From positions 329,853 through 393,852 of the forward strand of contig NZ_QLTT01000009.1 of the NCBI RefSeq assembly GCF_003269295.1: a stretch of 64,000 bases of DNA, in the 5' to 3' direction. Position numbers and translations under genes: made by a program. Of this stretch, positions 61,774 to 64,000 are shown piece by piece; within the stretch, counting starts at the first letter, position 1; every line of letters starts with the position of its first letter. A model generated the notes under the pieces. It was not told the origin of the DNA. It saw only the letters and a list, made by a program, of their open reading frames with translations, and searched no databases. Origin of the DNA: Lentzea atacamensis. Lineage in GTDB: Bacteria > Actinomycetota > Actinomycetes > Mycobacteriales > Pseudonocardiaceae.

Positions 61774-63360
61774 TCAAAGCGCTGCTCGCATCGACTTGTG
61801 CACCAGTGCGTCACAGAGGGCGAGCCAGCTCGCCTCGACGATGTTGCCGTGCACCCCCACGGTGGTCCACTCGCGCTCGCCGTCCGTGGACTCGACCAGC
61901 ACGCGCGTCACCGCGTCCGTACCGGGGTGCTCGGTGAGGATGCGCACCTTGTAGTCGGCCAGCTCCACGCTGTCCAACCAGGACAGGTGCGGCAGCAACG
62001 CCTTGCGCAGCGCCGCGTCCAGCGCGTGCACGGGACCGTTGCCCTCGGCGGTGGCGATGACCCGCTCCCCCGCCACGTGCACCTTGACCGTGGCCTCGGA
62101 CACGATCTCGCCGTCCGAGCGGTGGTCCAGCACGACCCGGTAGGACTCGAGCGTGAAGGGAGGAGTGTCCAGTTCGGACAGCTCTGAGCGCAGCAGCAGC
62201 TCCATCGAGGCGTCGGCGGCCTCGAACGACCAGCCCTTCGCCTCCAGCTCCTTCACGCGCTTCAACGCGCTGCCGACTTCGGTTGACCGGCCGGTCAGGT
62301 CGAGCCCGAACTCACGTCCCTTGAGCTCGATGCTCGCCCGACCGGCCATCTCGGTGACCAGCACCCGCATGTCGTTGCCGACGCGGTCCGGAACGATGTG
62401 GTTGTACAGCTCCGGATCCACCTTGATCGCGCTCGCGTGCAGACCCGCCTTGTGAGCGAATGCTGACGACCCGACATAAGCCTGGTGGGTGTCGGGTGCG
62501 ATGTTCGCGATCTCGGCCAACGCATGGGAGACGCGGGTGAGCTCGGCCAGCGCCCCGGTCGGGAGCACCTCCATGCCGAGCTTGGTCACGAGGTTTCCCA
62601 CGACGGCGAACAGGTCGGCGTTGCCTGCTCGCTCGCCATAACCGTTGGCGGTGCACTGAACGTGCGTCGCGCCCGCCTGAACGGCCGCGATGGTGTTCGC
62701 CACGGCGCAGGACGTGTCGTCCTGGCAGTGGATTCCGACTCGGAAGCCGGTCTTCTTGACGACCTCGGCCACCGTCTCGGCGAGCCCCAACGGCAGCTGA
62801 CCGCCGTTCGTGTCGCACAGCACGACGACGTCGGCGCCACCCTCCACAGCGGACTCAAGCACCCTGAGGCTGGTGTCCGGCGAGAACGCGTAGCCGTCGA
62901 AGAAGTGCTCGGCGTCGAGGAAGACTCGCCTGCCGTGTTCCTTGAGGTGCTTGACGGTGTCGCGCACCATCCTCAGGTTCTCGTCGGTGTCCGTGCGCAG
63001 CGCCCGCTCGATGTGCCTGAGGTCCGATTTGGCCACCAACGTGACCACCGGGGCCTGGGAGTCGAGAAGTGCCTTGACCTGGGGGTCTTCCTCGACCTTG
63101 ACCCCTGCCTTGCGGGTCGCTCCGAACGCGACCAGCTTGGCGTGCTTGAGCTCCAGGTCACCGGCCGCCGCGCGGGCGAAGAACTCGGTGTCCTTGGGCA
63201 GAGCGCCGGGCCAGCCGCCCTCGATGAAACCGACGCCGAGCGAGTCCAGCAGCCGTGCGACAGCGAGCTTGTCCGTGACGGAGTACGAAATTCCCTCACG
63301 TTGGGCGCCATCGCGCAGCGTCGTGTCGTAGACGTGGAACTCGTCGGTCGGGCCGGCCAT
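61774..63360 (-). CDS. cimA: (R)-citramalate synthase
   Basis: A 528-residue enzyme condensing pyruvate and acetyl-CoA to citramalate, giving 2-ketobutyrate for isoleucine without threonine. The HMG-CoA lyase-like TIM barrel (about 1-280) has VYDTTLRDGAQREGISYS, GFIEGGWPGALPKD and GIHCQDDTSCAVANTIAAV. NGYGERAGNADLFAV and FAHKAGLHASAIKVDPELYNHI are typical of the leuA/cimA family, and the C-terminal regulatory (LeuA dimer) domain lies at about 400-528. ATG 63360 is chosen because GAGGAG sits nine bases before it, while the closer ATG 63369 abuts it. It is preceded by a leader peptide and terminator. Confidence 0.92.
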   Translation of the reverse strand: MAGPTDEFHVYDTTLRDGAQREGISYSVTDKLAVARLLDSLGVGFIEGGWPGALPKDTEFFARAAAGDLELKHAKLVAFGATRKAGVKVEEDPQVKALLDSQAPVVTLVAKSDLRHIERALRTDTDENLRMVRDTVKHLKEHGRRVFLDAEHFFDGYAFSPDTSLRVLESAVEGGADVVVLCDTNGGQLPLGLAETVAEVVKKTGFRVGIHCQDDTSCAVANTIAAVQAGATHVQCTANGYGERAGNADLFAVVGNLVTKLGMEVLPTGALAELTRVSHALAEIANIAPDTHQAYVGSSAFAHKAGLHASAIKVDPELYNHIVPDRVGNDMRVLVTEMAGRASIELKGREFGLDLTGRSTEVGSALKRVKELEAKGWSFEAADASMELLLRSELSELDTPPFTLESYRVVLDHRSDGEIVSEATVKVHVAGERVIATAEGNGPVHALDAALRKALLPHLSWLDSVELADYKVRILTEHPGTDAVTRVLVESTDGEREWTTVGVHGNIVEASWLALCDALVHKSMRAAL

Positions 63361-63386
63361 CGGGGTCATCTCCTCATCCGGACAAA

Positions 63387-63418
63387 CAAAAAGACCCCCC
63401 GCGGGATGCGAGAGGTCT
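63387..63418 (-). terminator. Attenuator terminator in the cimA leader
   Basis: As RNA on the minus strand, AGACCUCUCGC (63418-63408) pairs with GCGGGGGGUCU (63402-63392) with two G-U pairs and a five-base loop AUCCC, followed by UUUUUG (63391-63386). It is a classic Rho-independent terminator between the leader peptide and cimA. Its position 27 bases before the cimA start makes it suited to attenuation. Confidence 0.85.
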
Positions 63419-63456
63419 GCGCGTCGGGTGCCAAGGGGCGGCACTACCCGACGCGC
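63419..63456 (-). promoter_or_regulatory. Pause hairpin of the cimA attenuator
   Basis: GCGCGTCGGG (63456-63447 as RNA) pairs perfectly with CCCGACGCGC (63428-63419), with an inner UGCC/GGCA pairing. The 5' arm overlaps the last codons of the leader peptide (RVG and stop), so ribosome position on the leader controls whether it can form. This is the expected geometry of a 1:2 pause structure. Confidence 0.75.
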
Positions 63457-63488
63457 TCGTCGATAATGATGGCGAGGTGCTGAGCCAT
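63444..63488 (-). CDS. cimA attenuation leader peptide (14 aa, Ile-rich)
   Basis: A short frame encodes MAQHLAIIIDERVG and then TAG. Three consecutive Ile codons (ATC ATT ATC) plus one Leu and one Val match the end products of the branched-chain pathways, and its end overlaps the 5' arm of a hairpin that precedes the cimA terminator. The RVG-stop end recalls actinobacterial ilv leader peptides. No strong ribosome-binding site precedes ATG 63488, so initiation may be leaderless or weak. Too short for standard gene finding. Confidence 0.7.
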   Translation of the reverse strand: MAQHLAIIIDERVG

Positions 63489-63560
63489 GTAGCGGATGCT
63501 GCCACAGCTCAGCACGACGTACCAAGCGCCGGGAGGAAATCTCCCACTATCTGGTCACGC

Positions 63561-64000
63561 TCACGCCTGCGACAGGTACTTCGCGAAGGCCTCGATCGAG
63601 GCCGGGTTGCGCGGGCCTTCGACCAGCGCGGCGTACGGAAGTGCGAAGAAGCGCTTGTTCTTGATCGCCGGTGAGTTCGCGAGCGGAGCGAAGCCCTCCA
63701 GGAACGCCTGCTTCTGCGCGGGCGTGTTCGCCTCACCGTCCGCGTAGTCCACGATCAGCACGACGTCCGGGTCGCGCTGCACGACGGTCTCCCAGTTGAC
63801 CGTGGTCCAGCTGTCGTCGAGGTCGCCGAAGATGTTGTCGCCGCCCGCCTTGCCGATGACGTCCTGCGGCGCGGCGTTCTTGCCGGACGTGAACGGCTGG
63901 TCCTGGCCGCTGTCGTAGAGGAACACCTTCGGGCGCGGCTTGCCGGCCATCAGCTTGCCCGCGTTCTCGATCTGCTGCTGGTAGCCCTTGATGAGCTCCT
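63561..64000 (-). CDS. Iron-siderophore-type substrate-binding protein (3' part)
   Basis: The C-terminal at least 146 residues of a periplasmic-binding protein of the FecB/FepB class (PF01497). The sequence includes KPRPKVFLYDSGQDQPFTSG, VIGKAGGDNIFGDL, VNWETVVQRDPDVVLIVDY and NKRFFALPYAALVEGPRN, typical of ABC-type iron or cobalamin importers. The frame remains open through the window end, with residues ELIKGYQQQIENAGKL ahead of the Met at 63950, so the gene starts outside. It ends 73 bases upstream of the cimA leader, on the same strand. Confidence 0.85.
   Translation of the reverse strand, partial: ELIKGYQQQIENAGKLMAGKPRPKVFLYDSGQDQPFTSGKNAAPQDVIGKAGGDNIFGDLDDSWTTVNWETVVQRDPDVVLIVDYADGEANTPAQKQAFLEGFAPLANSPAIKNKRFFALPYAALVEGPRNPASIEAFAKYLSQA

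Overview
This is a high-GC actinobacterial chromosome segment. Gene order matches the Mycobacterium tuberculosis Rv2922c-Rv2989 neighbourhood block by block: smc, acyP, mutM, rnc, rpmF/DUF177, sepIVA-like, coaD, rsmD, pyc, recG, DAK-family gene, rpmB, ung, thiL, DUF3515, ddl, gpsA, cofC, ppk, mutT1-like, hup, leuDC, iclR, tRNA-Glu, tRNA-Gln. Extra genes are inserted throughout. GTG/TTG starts, a strong C/G third-base bias, F420 synthesis (cofC) and a lysine/alanine-tailed HU all fit an actinomycete. A member of Pseudonocardiaceae (Lentzea/Saccharothrix/Actinosynnema-like) is my best guess from protein style, not a proven assignment.

Layout. 0-2.2 kb: a wrecked NB-ARC/TPR gene, a small unknown gene and an acyltransferase. 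2.2-7.3 kb: a leftward block acyP > ECF sigma > zinc anti-sigma > smc, with a SigL-like promoter in front of the sigma gene. 7.3-15.7 kb: accessory region with a secreted CAP protein, two paralogous Thr-rich membrane proteins, kdpDE without kdpFABC, a MarR regulator with a perfect palindromic operator candidate, a PadR/membrane-protein pair, a decayed TIR-domain gene and a short tandem-repeat array. 15.7-32.4 kb: DNA repair, ribosome, cell-division and coenzyme A genes, then pyc, a coiled-coil DivIVA-like protein, a broken Asp-box gene, recG, the DAK-family gene and rpmB. 32.4-45.6 kb: a frameshifted MFS gene, ung, a gamma-carbonic-anhydrase-like protein, thiL, ddl, a MocR/FMN-protein divergent pair, cysteine-metabolism genes, gpsA, a second acyltransferase and cofC. 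45.6-53.8 kb: a lipoprotein, a membrane acyltransferase, a secreted LVIVD protein, ppk-mutT and hup. 53.8-57.7 kb: leuCD, its divergent IclR regulator and two tRNAs. 57.8-64 kb: HAD hydrolase, flavin monooxygenase, LuxR regulator, FAH-family hydrolase, cimA with an attenuation leader, and the end of a siderophore-binding protein gene.

Functional links. leuCD, iclR and cimA point to branched-chain amino-acid control. cimA (2-ketobutyrate supply for isoleucine) is preceded by a 14-residue leader peptide with three adjacent Ile codons followed by a Rho-independent terminator, the architecture of ribosome-mediated attenuation. This is the most complete regulatory system I see. Three or four genes (NB-ARC/TPR, TIR, MFS, Asp-box) are damaged, two of them of families often linked to immunity or signalling. 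Most convergent gene pairs end in strong, often perfect, hairpins. I do not see a CRISPR array, an insertion sequence with a transposase, a prophage or a biosynthetic gene cluster.
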